This document shows positions 55,356 through 64,000 of a stretch of DNA of 64,000 nucleotides, in pieces. Position numbers and translations under genes: made by a program. Under the pieces are notes generated by a model that searched no databases, was not told the origin of the DNA, and saw only the letters and a list, made by a program, of their open reading frames with translations. Position 1 is the first letter of the stretch, and every line of letters begins with the position of its first letter. Origin of the DNA: JACKAQ01 sp020634975 [NCBI: Calditrichia bacterium] (GTDB taxonomy: Bacteria > Calditrichota > Calditrichia > RBG-13-44-9); NCBI GenBank assembly GCA_020634975.1, contig JACKAQ010000002.1, positions 434,001 to 498,000 of the forward strand, written 5' to 3'.

Positions 55356-58112
55356 CTAAACAGTTATTTTTCTTTGATTTTTCTCAAATTTTCCAAATGC
55401 TTTTTCGACGATGGCAGCCTGTTCTTTCTGATGCTGTTTGTTGAAGCCGGTTGCCGGCGATGCGCTGGCCTCGCGGGAAACCAGTTTGATATCGCTGCCG
55501 TCGTATTCGCGAACAATGTATGGCCATGCGCCCATATTTTCCGGCTCTTCCTGAACCCAAACCAACTCTTTCATCGCCGGGAAGTTTTTGACAATATCCT
55601 GCAATTGACCTAATGGCGTCGGATAGAGTTGTTCCAATCGCAAAATAGCAACGTCTTTACGTTTCTCAGATTGCTGCTTTTCCAACAGATCGTAATATAC
55701 TTTTCCGCTGCACAGTAGTACGCGTTTCACGGATTTGGGAGTGACATAATCATCTTCGATGATTTCCCGGAATCGTTTTTCGCCGGTAAAATCGGATAAT
55801 TCACTAACGCAGCCGCTAAACCGCAACAGGCTTTTGGGAGTGAACAAAACCAGCGGAATTCGGAACGGATATTTCATGTGGCGGCGCAAAATATGGAACA
55901 AACTTGCGGGAGTTGTGCAGTTGGCAATAATCATGTTATCCTGTGCGCACAGGCTCAAAAATCGTTCGATGCGGGCGGAAGAATGCTCCGGTCCCTGACC
56001 TTCGTAACCGTGCGGCAAATAGAGCACCAAACCGGTGTATCGCAGCCATTTGGTTTCGGATGCGCTGATAAACTGATCGAGAATAATCTGGGCACCGTTC
56101 ACAAAATCGCCAAATTGTGCTTCCCAAATGGTTAATCCGCGCGGATTGGAGAGTGAATAACCGTATTCGAAACCCAACACAGCGTATTCGGAGAGCAGCG
56201 AATTGTAAATCTGGAGTTTGGCCTGGTTGCCGTTGAGATTGTTCAACGGAGTAAATTCTTCTTCGGTTTCTTCCGAATTCAGCACCGCGTGGCGGTGGGA
56301 AAATGTGCCGCGTTCGCAATCCTGTCCGCTGATGCGGATGGGCACGCCCTCATCGAGCAATGTGGCGTAAGCCAACGCTTCGCCAATCGCCCAGTCAAAA
56401 TTTTTACCGCTGTTGAACGTATCCAGCCGGTCTTTGTATAATTTGCGGATTTTTGTGAATACCGGAAAATCTTCCGGAATGGTGAACAGGTTCTTCCCCA
56501 ATTCAATCAGCGATTTTTCGTCGACACCGGTAACCGGCGATTCGTCAAAATCTTTGTGCGCCGGTCGCCGAAAACCGGTCCAATCTGCTTTGAATTTTGA
56601 AATCGTGGCTGCCATTGCGCTTTCTTTGGCCATGTTCAGCCGGTGCTGCAGCAACTCCTGAAAATCCTTTTCCAGCTCTTTTGCCAGCCCTTTGCTGATG
56701 CTGGCTTCCTCGATCAATTGCTTTTCGTAAATTTTGCGCGGATCGTCATGTTTAGCGATTGCTTTGTATAGTTTTGGTTGAGTAAATCTCGGTTCGTCGG
56801 ACTCGTTGTGCCCGTATCGGCGGTAACCCAAAATATCGATGAATACATCGGTGTGAAATTTTTGGCGATATTCCATCGCCATCACAATGGCCAGCACAAC
56901 GGCTTCCACATCATCGCCGTTTACGTGAAAAACGGGTGAAAGCGTGGTTTTTGCGACATCTGTGCAGTAAGTGCTGGAGCGCCCGTCGAGATAATTTGTG
57001 GTAAATCCGATTTGATTATTGATTACCAAATGGATTGTTCCGCCGGTTTTGTAACCTTCCAGCAGCGACATTTGAATGACTTCGTACACTACACCCTGCG
57101 CGGCAACGGCAGCATCGCCGTGAATTAAAATCGGGACAATTTGTTTGGCATCATTATTATAGCGAATGTCCAGTTTGGCTTTCACAACGCCTTCCACAAC
57201 CGGGCTGACTGCCTCGAGGTGCGAGGGGTTGGCGACCAAACTGAGGTGCACATCCCGTCCGCCGGCAGTGGTGATGTTACTCGAAAACCCGAGGTGATAT
57301 TTTACATCGCCTTCAAAAATGGCTTCTTCGTATGCAGCGCCTTCAAATTCCATAAAAATATCTTTATAGGATTTGCGCAAAATATTTGCCAATACGTTCA
57401 ATCTGCCACGGTGCGCCATGCCGAGCACAAATTCTTTTACGCCCAGTTGCGATCCTTTTTCGATAATGGCATCGAGTGCCGGAATCAGCGTTTCGCCCCC
57501 TGAAAGCGCAAATCGCTTTTGCCCGACATATTTGGAATGCAGGAAATTTTCAAACACAACGGCTTCGCTGAGTCGCCGCAGAATATGCTGTTTTTCTTCG
57601 AGCGAAAATTTGGGACGGTTCCGGGTCGATTCCATGCGCTGTTTCAGCCATTCCACCCGTTCCGGCGTGCGGATAAACATGAATTCTGCGCCAATCGATC
57701 GGCAGTAGGTTTCTTTCAGATGGGCGATAATATCCCGGAGTTTTGCCGGACCGATGCCAACATCCACACCTGCTTCGAATGTTGAATCGAGATCTTCTTC
57801 GGTGAGCCCAAAATTTTCGATATCCAAAGTGGGTTGGTAATGCCTGCGTTCGCGAACGGGGTTGGTTTTGGTGAACAAATGCCCGCGTGTCCGGTACGCG
57901 TTGATGAGGTTGAGCACGTTAACTTCTTTGCGCCGTTCGACATCACTTTCCGCAATGACTTGTCCGTTGCCATTCCAGGCTTGTGCCAGTTCAAATCCTT
58001 CAAAAAACTTGCGCCAACCGGCGTCTACGTTTTCCGGATTATCTTTATAGCTGCGGAACAGCGATTCTATATATTCCGGGTGCGCATTGCTCAGATACGA
58101 CCATTTTTCCAT
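55356..58112 (-). CDS. sucA: 2-oxoglutarate dehydrogenase E1
   Basis: 918 residues. Start region [18 protein letters not shown], thiamine diphosphate site [16 protein letters not shown] and INNQIGFTT, then [17 protein letters not shown] and [19 protein letters not shown]. It decarboxylates 2-oxoglutarate in the citric acid cycle and passes the succinyl group to the neighbouring E2. E3 (lipoamide dehydrogenase) is not in this window. Confidence 0.97.
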   Translation of the reverse strand: MEKWSYLSNAHPEYIESLFRSYKDNPENVDAGWRKFFEGFELAQAWNGNGQVIAESDVERRKEVNVLNLINAYRTRGHLFTKTNPVRERRHYQPTLDIENFGLTEEDLDSTFEAGVDVGIGPAKLRDIIAHLKETYCRSIGAEFMFIRTPERVEWLKQRMESTRNRPKFSLEEKQHILRRLSEAVVFENFLHSKYVGQKRFALSGGETLIPALDAIIEKGSQLGVKEFVLGMAHRGRLNVLANILRKSYKDIFMEFEGAAYEEAIFEGDVKYHLGFSSNITTAGGRDVHLSLVANPSHLEAVSPVVEGVVKAKLDIRYNNDAKQIVPILIHGDAAVAAQGVVYEVIQMSLLEGYKTGGTIHLVINNQIGFTTNYLDGRSSTYCTDVAKTTLSPVFHVNGDDVEAVVLAIVMAMEYRQKFHTDVFIDILGYRRYGHNESDEPRFTQPKLYKAIAKHDDPRKIYEKQLIEEASISKGLAKELEKDFQELLQHRLNMAKESAMAATISKFKADWTGFRRPAHKDFDESPVTGVDEKSLIELGKNLFTIPEDFPVFTKIRKLYKDRLDTFNSGKNFDWAIGEALAYATLLDEGVPIRISGQDCERGTFSHRHAVLNSEETEEEFTPLNNLNGNQAKLQIYNSLLSEYAVLGFEYGYSLSNPRGLTIWEAQFGDFVNGAQIILDQFISASETKWLRYTGLVLYLPHGYEGQGPEHSSARIERFLSLCAQDNMIIANCTTPASLFHILRRHMKYPFRIPLVLFTPKSLLRFSGCVSELSDFTGEKRFREIIEDDYVTPKSVKRVLLCSGKVYYDLLEKQQSEKRKDVAILRLEQLYPTPLGQLQDIVKNFPAMKELVWVQEEPENMGAWPYIVREYDGSDIKLVSREASASPATGFNKQHQKEQAAIVEKAFGKFEKNQRKITV

Positions 58113-58244
58113 TGCGAAACCTTGCCGAATTTATTGTTGATTGCCGGAGGGTGAGAAAAAATTCTTTTCTCTGCGATCGAATAACTTTTTGCCGAATAAA
58201 CAGCTTTTGCCCTCGTTTACTCTCTTCTATTGCTCAAAAAATTA

Positions 58245-58275
58245 GTTACCAAACTTAAAAATTTGTGTTACCAAA
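58245..58275. repeat. direct repeat upstream of sucA
   Basis: GTTACCAAA occurs at 58245-58253 and 58267-58275, 22 bases apart (two helical turns). On the minus strand the pair overlies a possible TTGACT/TAAGTT promoter, so it may bind a regulator. This is inference. Confidence 0.4.
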
Positions 58276-58337
58276 GTCAATTGCCAATGTGAACTTACGT
58301 CGGTTCAATTTACGGTTGATTTAATATTTTGGGATGA

Positions 58338-58370
58338 AATGGAAAAACCGGATACTACATGATCCGGTTT
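58338..58370 (-). terminator. terminator of the CpsB-type gene
   Basis: AAACCGGAT and ATCCGGTTT (58345-58370 on the plus strand) pair around 8 bases, with TTTTT then CC after it on the minus strand, 61 bases past the stop. Confidence 0.65.
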
Positions 58371-58430
58371 GGTAAAATCGATAGGTGAATAAAAAACTTT
58401 GATATTTTTCAATGTTTTTCGAAGTGCTTT

Positions 58431-59228
58431 TTAGAGAAATTTCAGTTTGTCGCGGAACCGCTGAACAAATCCGCGCGGCTTTTGGGGAGATTCCGGAACA
58501 GGCATCGGTTCCAGCGAAATGTGATCAATAATTTTCCGGGGATTGTTGGTCACCAGATCATCAATATATGATTGATCCAACGATTCTTTCAATTCCGTTG
58601 CAGCTTTTTGAAGTTTGAAGGTTCTGCCATTCGGTCCGTGTGCATCTGATCCGATAAAATGCACCAATTTGCTTTCCAGCAACCACAGCGCAATTTTTTG
58701 GGTGGTTTTCCCGAAATCGCCGAGAATACTGCCGGCATTAACCTGCAGCAAACCGCCATATTTTACAAAATTAATCAGCTTTTCAGGACGGCTATGTAAC
58801 GCAGAATAGCGCTCCGGATGCGCAATTATAGGAATAAAACCATCCATTGTTAACCGGTAAAGGGCATCTTCCACACCGGTTGGCATCAAATACAGCGGGA
58901 ATTCCATCAATATGTATTTGCCCTGTTCGCAAAGGGTGGCGACCCTGGTTTTTTTTACTGTCTCGTGGATAAAATGATGAAAAAACATTTCCGAGCCGGA
59001 ATGCAACCGGATGTTGATTTTGTGTTCCCGGCATTCTTTGCGCAAAATTTCCAGCCGCTCGAAATATACCCGCTCCATTTCAGCATCAATAATTTCGTTA
59101 AAATGGGATGTTGCGAATACATCCGTAATTCCCTGATCTGCAGCAATGCGCAGCATTTCCAAAGACTCGCTCAACGATTTGGGGCCGTCGTCAAATTTGA
59201 AAATAATATGGTTGTGAATGTCGATCAT
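58431..59228 (-). CDS. CpsB/YwqE-type PHP tyrosine phosphatase
   Basis: 265 residues. PHP metal-site motifs are MIDIHNHIIFKFDDGPKSL, ATSHFNE, IIAHPERYSAL and LLQVNAGSILGDFG, with FIGSDAHGP near the C-terminus. Relatives are manganese-dependent tyrosine phosphatases that reset BY-kinases in capsule or exopolysaccharide export. No BY-kinase or polymer export gene is adjacent, so the partner is unknown. Confidence 0.88.
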   Translation of the reverse strand: MIDIHNHIIFKFDDGPKSLSESLEMLRIAADQGITDVFATSHFNEIIDAEMERVYFERLEILRKECREHKINIRLHSGSEMFFHHFIHETVKKTRVATLCEQGKYILMEFPLYLMPTGVEDALYRLTMDGFIPIIAHPERYSALHSRPEKLINFVKYGGLLQVNAGSILGDFGKTTQKIALWLLESKLVHFIGSDAHGPNGRTFKLQKAATELKESLDQSYIDDLVTNNPRKIIDHISLEPMPVPESPQKPRGFVQRFRDKLKFL

Positions 59229-59357
59229 CGTTTCAATTTTTCCTGATTGTTACAACTATCATCGTGAAATAGCCAACAAATATAAGCCGAAAGTTGAAAA
59301 AAGAATCATCTTAAATCAACTTTTGTTCCAAACTGATTTCGTTCTGTTGCCCGAAAA

Positions 59358-60077
59358 TCAGCCTTTTTTGGGGTTGCTCGGGCGGATGTCCAATTCGCTG
59401 ATTGTCGCACGCGAATCTGCGGATACAACAGCAAAAACAGCGTGGGCAACATCTTCCGGCGCCAATGCCGTTTTCGCGTTGGTGGCGATGGGATTATCGT
59501 CCAGCATATCCGTATTCACCGATCCAGGGAAAACCGAAAGCACGCGAATATCATGCGGACGCAGCTCGAGCATGAGCGATTGGGCAAAGCCGCGCAACGC
59601 AAATTTGGTTGCCGCATATCCGCTGCCACCCTGAAAACCGTATTTTCCTGCCAACGACGCAATATTTACAATAGTGCCGCTTTTTTGTTTGAGCATTTCC
59701 GGAACAATTCGCTGGGTCAATTGAAATACCGCCATAAAATTCGTGTCGATCATTTCGGTAAGTTCATCGGATGTGATTTCCAGAAACGGCTTGATATGTA
59801 GAACACCGGCATTGTTGATGAGCACGTCAATTTTTCCAAATTGCTGGAGTGTACCGCCAATCAAACGGCTGATATCGTGCGTATCGCGCAGCTCCGCGGC
59901 GATAACTTTCGCCGGTAATTTCCCAACCGACTCAATTTTTGACGCGGTCTCTTTCAACAAATCCACATTGCGACCGGTAATCACGGTTTGGTAACCATGT
60001 TCAGCAAATTTGATGGCGATCGCTTTGCCAATTCCACGACTAGCACCGGTTATTAATACAACTTTTGGTTGTGACAT
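59358..60077 (-). CDS. short-chain dehydrogenase/reductase
   Basis: 239 residues. NAD(P) motif TGASRGIG (10-17), NNAG at 88-91, and catalytic S141, Y154 and K158 (GYAATK). It resembles 3-oxoacyl-ACP reductases, but the substrate cannot be fixed. AGGAGATAAA precedes the start. Confidence 0.92.
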   Translation of the reverse strand: MSQPKVVLITGASRGIGKAIAIKFAEHGYQTVITGRNVDLLKETASKIESVGKLPAKVIAAELRDTHDISRLIGGTLQQFGKIDVLINNAGVLHIKPFLEITSDELTEMIDTNFMAVFQLTQRIVPEMLKQKSGTIVNIASLAGKYGFQGGSGYAATKFALRGFAQSLMLELRPHDIRVLSVFPGSVNTDMLDDNPIATNAKTALAPEDVAHAVFAVVSADSRATISELDIRPSNPKKG

Positions 60078-60358
60078 TTTATCTCCTGTTTTGATTTTCG
60101 TTGATCATTAAATTGATGCCGGATAAAAAAGTTCTGCCAAAGCATGCATTTCGAAAATGCAACGCATACTGCCGTTGAACAATTGCAGATCTATTGAATG
60201 TAAATTGGAAACTATATCAGATCGGAAGGTTTGCAAATGTGTGTCGTTCATTTCACCTGCTTTCATTTGCGGTTAAAAATAATACTCAGCTTCCATAATT
60301 CCAAGTATGTTAGAAATTGATATAGTGAACAAAAATAACCTAAAAATCAAAATAAATC
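60078..60358. other. intergenic region upstream of the 98-residue gene
   Basis: No gene in this AT-rich stretch between divergent genes. The plus-strand promoter begins at 60359. No other element is recognised. Confidence 0.55.
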
Positions 60359-60387
60359 TTGACATCTCTGTTTCCGGGTTGTATAAT
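60359..60387 (+). promoter_or_regulatory. consensus sigma70 promoter
   Basis: TTGACA (60359-60364), a 17-base spacer and TATAAT (60382-60387): an exact consensus promoter, the strongest seen in this window. Expected start is near 60394. Confidence 0.85.
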
Positions 60388-60430
60388 AGTGGTGAACATT
60401 AATTCACTTAAGAATTTTTGGAGGTTAAAA

Positions 60431-60727
60431 ATGTTAGCAACACAGAGTAAAACAACCGTCCGTCGCCGCAGTCGTAAAACAGCAAAAACCGACGACCCGG
60501 ATATGCTGGTTAAATTGTATGAGCTGCTGCAAGGCGATCGCGATGAAGTTCGGCTATACAGCAATATTTTAAATAGTGAACTGTGGTTTATCAATCCCGC
60601 GTTAAAAAAAGAGGATGCCTACCCTGCGGATCAACCGGTTTACACTACCCGGGAGATCGCATTTGTACTATCCATGAGCCCGGACGAATTGCGCCGTTAT
60701 CACTACCTGAAAACCAAACTCGCCTGA
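60431..60727 (+). CDS. small basic-acidic protein of unknown function
   Basis: 98 residues from ATG 60431, placed after TTGGAGG. An earlier frame start would overlap the promoter. The N-terminus is basic (VRRRSRKTAK), the middle acidic (DDPDMLVKLYELLQGDRDE), and the end reads YTTREIAFVLSMSPDELRRYHYLKTKLA, suggesting a short helical fold. I do not recognise a family. The exact consensus promoter and good ribosome site point to high expression. An unusual hairpin covers the 3' end. Confidence 0.75.
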   Translation: MLATQSKTTVRRRSRKTAKTDDPDMLVKLYELLQGDRDEVRLYSNILNSELWFINPALKKEDAYPADQPVYTTREIAFVLSMSPDELRRYHYLKTKLA

Positions 60728-60770
60728 TTCTTCGGGCTTCCGTTTGTTTGTTTTGGAAGCCCGTATCAGG
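60723..60770 (+). repeat. two-part hairpin at the 3' end of the small gene
   Basis: CGGGCTTCC (60733-60741) pairs with GGAAGCCCG (60755-60763), and CCTGAT pairs with ATCAGG outside it. No T-run follows. It starts five bases before the end of the small gene. Confidence 0.6.
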
Positions 60771-60859
60771 CAACGATATCATTGGAAATTGCGTATTGTT
60801 TAACGCTTTCCAAGCCTTCCTTTTATCGCCGTGAACAGCACCTAAATCATATATTTTTC

Positions 60860-60888
60860 TTGCATTCGAATTGACCGAAAGTTATATT
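60860..60888 (+). promoter_or_regulatory. probable promoter of the rimP-nusA operon
   Basis: TTGCAT at 60860-60865 and TATATT at 60883-60888 with a 17-base spacer; the predicted start is about 10 bases before the terminator at 60904. Confidence 0.5.
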
Positions 60889-60903
60889 CTCATGCTTTCA
60901 CGT

Positions 60904-60930
60904 AAGTGGGTTGCGAAACCCACTTTTTTA
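60904..60930 (+). terminator. terminator-like hairpin ahead of rimP
   Basis: AAGTGGGTT (60904-60912) and AACCCACTT (60917-60925) with loop GCGA, then more T. It may end the upstream transcript or attenuate the rimP operon. Confidence 0.75.
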
Positions 60931-60996
60931 TTATATGGAACCGTCGGTTTTTGGATTATCGCCCTCAACGACTTCCAAATTAACACGGCAAAAAGC

Positions 60997-61449
60997 ATGG
61001 ACCATTTATTGGAAAAAATTCGCGATTTGATCGAGCCGGTGTTCGATCAGATGAATATTTATCTGGTGGATATCGATTTGCGAGGAAACAAGGGCTCGCA
61101 GGTATTGTCTGTTTTTGCAGATACGAAAAGCGGTATATCGCTGGACCAGATTACACGCTTGACACGCGAAATCAATGAAATTCTCGATGTAAACGATGTT
61201 ATCGACGGCGGCTATCGACTGGAAGTGTCTTCACCCGGAATTGATCGGGATTTGAAAATGCAGTGGGAATACGAAAAGAATATCGGGCGAAATTTGTCTG
61301 TCAGCTATCAAAACGGCGATGAACCGGTAAGTTTCAATGGGAAATTAACAGAAGTGACAACAGATACCATCACGCTTGTTTATAAAAAAGAATCAATGCA
61401 GATACCATTAAATGCCATTTTAAAGGCAAGGGTTCAGATAAAATGGTAA
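60997..61449 (+). CDS. rimP: ribosome maturation factor RimP
   Basis: 150 residues from ATG 60997 (MDHLLEKIRDLIEPVFDQM); the longer frame from 60871 covers the terminator and is rejected. Motifs are YLVDIDLRGNKGSQVLSVFAD and DGGYRLEVSSPGIDRDL. It assists 30S assembly. First gene of rimP-nusA-infB. Confidence 0.93.
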   Translation: MDHLLEKIRDLIEPVFDQMNIYLVDIDLRGNKGSQVLSVFADTKSGISLDQITRLTREINEILDVNDVIDGGYRLEVSSPGIDRDLKMQWEYEKNIGRNLSVSYQNGDEPVSFNGKLTEVTTDTITLVYKKESMQIPLNAILKARVQIKW

Positions 61450-61474
61450 CAAGTTCGGAGGTTAAACTGGCTTT

Positions 61475-62758
61475 ATGAAAAGTGAAATTGTTGCAGCAGC
61501 AGCGGAAATAGCCCGCGAAAAACGTATCGACCGGGAAGATTTACGCGACATTCTCGAAGATATTTTTATGACGTTGATGAAGCGCAAATACGGCGAAGAA
61601 GCCGATTTTGACGTTATTGTCAACATTGATCGCGGTGACATGGAAATTTATGTTGAAAAAGAAGTGGTGAATGAAGTCACCGATCCGGATTATCAAATTT
61701 CACTGGAAGATGCTCTGAAAGTTGATCCCGAAGTGGAAGAAGGTGAGCTTTTTGCAGAGGTGGTAAATCCGGAAAAATTCGGACGCCGGTTGATTAATAT
61801 CGCCAAACAAACATTGCTGCAACGCCTTCGTGAATATGAAAAAGAAAAAGTGTACGACGAATACAAATCTCGAGTTGGTGAGATCGTTATCGGGGATGTG
61901 CATCAGGAAACCCGTGGCGGTTTATTTATTGTAGTTGATCGCACTGAAATGTTTATGCCGCGCTCCGAATCCATTCCCAACGAGCGTTTACGACGCGGAG
62001 ACAGTGTGCGTGCACTCATCAAAGAAGTTAACAAACCGGATATTATGCTGGTTGAAAACGAAGAAGATTTGTCGCCAAAGCGGCGGAAACGCGGACATCG
62101 CCCGGAAATTATCGTTTCCCGTGCAGACACCCAGTTTTTAATCCGGTTGTTCGAAATCGAAGTACCCGAAATTTTTGACGGTATTGTTGAAATCAAAAAA
62201 GTTGCTCGCCGCCCAGGTGAGCGATCAAAAATTGCGGTTGAGTCCATTGATAAACGCATCGATCCGGTTGGCGCATGCGTCGGGATGCGCGGTGTGCGGA
62301 TTCAATCCGTTGTTCGCGAACTCAACGGCGAAAAAATAGACGTGATTCCTTTTTCGTCGGAACCGGAAATTTTTATCAATCGTGCAATGACGCCGGCAAA
62401 GCCGATACGGGTGATCTACAATCGCGAGGAAAATCTTGGCGTTGCCATTATTCCGGATAAAGATATGGGTTTGGCGCTTGGACGCGGTGAAGCAAACCGC
62501 GAATTGGCGCAGCAATTGACCGGAGTGAATATCGAATTGATTAAAGAATCCGAATTCTACGAAAGCACAATGAGCGAAGAAACCGAAATGGATATCGAAG
62601 ATTTACCGGGATTGAGCGCAGCCGTGGTGGATCGTCTCCGCGAAGCAGGCATCAACACCGCCGAGGAATTAAAAGGGCTCGGCTTGCAAGGATTGATGGA
62701 AATTCCGGGAATCGGTCAAAAAACAGCCCAGAGAATTTTGGGGCAGTTGAATATTTAA
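61475..62758 (+). CDS. nusA: transcription factor NusA
   Basis: 427 residues. N-terminal RNAP-binding region, S1 domain (GEIVIGDVHQETRGGLFIVV), two KH domains (DPVGACVGMRGVRIQ, EENLGVAIIPDKDMGLALG) and a C-terminal helix-hairpin-helix-like region (EIPGIGQKTAQRIL). It regulates pausing and termination. Its stop is directly followed by the next start. Confidence 0.97.
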   Translation: MKSEIVAAAAEIAREKRIDREDLRDILEDIFMTLMKRKYGEEADFDVIVNIDRGDMEIYVEKEVVNEVTDPDYQISLEDALKVDPEVEEGELFAEVVNPEKFGRRLINIAKQTLLQRLREYEKEKVYDEYKSRVGEIVIGDVHQETRGGLFIVVDRTEMFMPRSESIPNERLRRGDSVRALIKEVNKPDIMLVENEEDLSPKRRKRGHRPEIIVSRADTQFLIRLFEIEVPEIFDGIVEIKKVARRPGERSKIAVESIDKRIDPVGACVGMRGVRIQSVVRELNGEKIDVIPFSSEPEIFINRAMTPAKPIRVIYNREENLGVAIIPDKDMGLALGRGEANRELAQQLTGVNIELIKESEFYESTMSEETEMDIEDLPGLSAAVVDRLREAGINTAEELKGLGLQGLMEIPGIGQKTAQRILGQLNI

Positions 62759-63091
62759 ATGGCAAAAATTCAGCAGATAGAGCTAAAAGAGAAGTTAATA
62801 ACGCTGTTGGGATTTGCAAAAAAATCCCGGCAGTTGATATGTGGTTACGAGGGTGTTCGCCGGGGAGTTAGTCGAAATACGATTGTATTTATAGTGATTG
62901 ACAATGAACTCGCAGAGCACACAAAGGAAAAAATACATCACTTGGCCCGCAAGCAAGGAATACCTGTGTATTCTGCCAAGCCACAAAAAAATGGCGTAAA
63001 ATTGGTAGATTCAACAGGTTACAAAGTGGTAGGAATGAGTCGGGGCGGGTTGGCTGACGGATTTATGAGTACGTTAAAACAGGAGAGCTGA
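62759..63091 (+). CDS. L7Ae-type RNA-binding protein (YlxQ-like)
   Basis: 110 residues with KLITLLGFAKKSRQLICGYEGV, IVFIVIDNELAEHT and LARKQGIPVYS, the L7Ae/L30e fold. In many bacteria it sits between nusA and infB, as here. Role in translation is not defined. No gap after nusA; its TGA overlaps the infB ATG as TGATG. Confidence 0.88.
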   Translation: MAKIQQIELKEKLITLLGFAKKSRQLICGYEGVRRGVSRNTIVFIVIDNELAEHTKEKIHHLARKQGIPVYSAKPQKNGVKLVDSTGYKVVGMSRGGLADGFMSTLKQES

Positions 63092-64000
63092 TGGCAGGCG
63101 GTACCAACAAGAAAAAACTTTTTCAAGTTGCCAAAGAACTTAATCTTGGAAAAGAGACCATCAAGGAATTTCTCGAAAAAAAAGGAATTGAAGTAACCGG
63201 ATTGAACATGCGCCTCGAAGAGGATGTGTATGAATTGGTCCTGTCGCGTTTTTCCCGTGAGAAAAAAGAAGCTGATAAGATTCATCGGCGTCGAGAAGAA
63301 CGTCATCGGGATGATCAGTCCGATTCGATCGATACAAAACTTGAAGAAGATGAAACAATTTCACAAACAGAGCCAGCCAAAACTGAAGAACCTGAGTTGG
63401 AGCAGGAAGCTGCCGTTAGTGTGGATGTTGCGGAAGTTGTAGAAACAGATGAAGTTATTGACGAACACTCCAGTATTTCGGATGAAATCGATCAGCCATC
63501 TGAGCCGGGTGAAGCTGTTGAGGAAGCAGATGAAACCGTTGAGCAGGATGACGATTTTGACGATGAAGATGTGGATCTCGAAACGGTTACGGATGAACCC
63601 GAGCTCGACGAAGAAAACGATGATTTTGAAGAAGAATATGATGATGTTGAAGACGATTTGGACGACGAAGAATATGATGATGACGAAGATGTGGAAGACG
63701 ATGTTGATTCGGAAGAAGAAGTAGAAGATGAAAAGCCGCAAGTTGGTGATATTATTGATCATCCAATGGCAAAAATTTACATGGAACGCCAGCGGAAGCT
63801 TGAGGATGAAAAACGTCAACGCCAAATTAATGCGCTTCAGCGAATTAAAAGCGCTCCGGAAAAAGAAGAAAAACAGCGCAAAAAACAACGCACAGATGAT
63901 GATCTTGTAGAAAAAGAAGCTGCGCTTGATAAAGATGGCAATGTGATTCCTGTTGAAGAAATTGATGAATCAACGGGCAAGCCAAAGAAGAAAAAAGAGA
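63091..64000 (+). CDS. infB: translation initiation factor IF-2, N-terminal part
   Basis: Open from ATG 63091 to the right edge (303 codons). Residues 1-55 are the IF-2 N-terminal domain (KKLFQVAKELNLGKETIKEFLEKKG). A long region then follows that is almost entirely acidic (many Asp and Glu, about residues 90-215), then Lys/Arg-rich stretches. The GTPase part is outside the window. Gene order supports the call. Confidence 0.9.
   Translation, partial: MAGGTNKKKLFQVAKELNLGKETIKEFLEKKGIEVTGLNMRLEEDVYELVLSRFSREKKEADKIHRRREERHRDDQSDSIDTKLEEDETISQTEPAKTEEPELEQEAAVSVDVAEVVETDEVIDEHSSISDEIDQPSEPGEAVEEADETVEQDDDFDDEDVDLETVTDEPELDEENDDFEEEYDDVEDDLDDEEYDDDEDVEDDVDSEEEVEDEKPQVGDIIDHPMAKIYMERQRKLEDEKRQRQINALQRIKSAPEKEEKQRKKQRTDDDLVEKEAALDKDGNVIPVEEIDESTGKPKKKKE

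Noticed and set aside
60871-60996. Longer rimP frame
   Set aside because: It would include the terminator hairpin and adds a hydrophobic stretch not found in RimP.
1-64000. CRISPR array, insertion sequence, prophage or integrase
   Set aside because: No regularly spaced repeats, transposase or integrase motifs were found on either strand.

Overview
This 64 kb window is gene-dense bacterial chromosome with no insertion sequences, prophage genes or CRISPR array. The gene content suggests a Gram-negative member of the wider Fibrobacteres-Chlorobi-Bacteroidetes assemblage, or a Calditrichota/KSB1-like lineage. The evidence is a lipobox lipoprotein, outer-membrane-type sequences, a PorZ-like propeller protein, a SufU-type SUF system with a bacilliredoxin, a K+-dependent membrane pyrophosphatase and a bacterial mevalonate pathway. 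The taxonomic placement is inference from gene content only.

Layout. 0-4.2 kb (minus): a mevalonate block with a DUF58 membrane protein, a phosphomevalonate kinase broken into two overlapping frames, and a class II HMG-CoA reductase whose frame continues into a mevalonate kinase domain cut by the window edge. 4.4-9.2 kb: a very large heparinase II/III-like protein with a barrel-like C-terminus, and an EamA transporter. 9.2-16.7 kb: an iron-sulfur operon (Rrf2 regulator with promoter and operator, ferredoxin, sufB, sufC, sufD, sufS, sufU, sufT-like, bacilliredoxin) closed by a terminator. 16.8-29.1 kb: Rieske ferredoxin, DUF2914 membrane protein, a minus-strand pair of a lipoprotein protease and an M1-like metallopeptidase, a NYN-domain protein overlapping a sensor kinase, a large hybrid histidine kinase, and an EptA-like sulfatase-fold membrane enzyme.

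29.3-34.5 kb: consensus promoter, tRNA-Gln, rplY, pth and a membrane pyrophosphatase, then rpsF-rpsR-rplI. 34.5-39.1 kb: FtsX-type permease and a DUF4388 protein. 39.2-43.1 kb: FMN riboswitch followed by ribD-ribE-ribBA-ribH, with ribH frameshifted near its 3' end. 43.2-48.5 kb: PorZ-like propeller protein, glgC and ahcY. 48.9-53.7 kb: CsgG/TPR protein, mvaD and recN. 53.7-60.1 kb (minus): sucB with two lipoyl domains, sucA, a CpsB-type PHP phosphatase and an SDR. 60.3-64 kb: a small unknown protein behind a consensus promoter, then rimP-nusA-(L7Ae-like)-infB, with infB cut by the right edge.

How it fits together. HMGR, mevalonate kinase, phosphomevalonate kinase and diphosphomevalonate decarboxylase cover mevalonate formation through to isopentenyl diphosphate, split between two loci about 49 kb apart. 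The riboflavin operon is under FMN control, and the SUF operon appears autoregulated by a cysteine-containing Rrf2 protein. The points most worth checking are the HMGR-mevalonate kinase fusion, the heparinase-barrel fusion, the two frame breaks in otherwise essential enzymes, and the palindrome over the SUF promoter start site.
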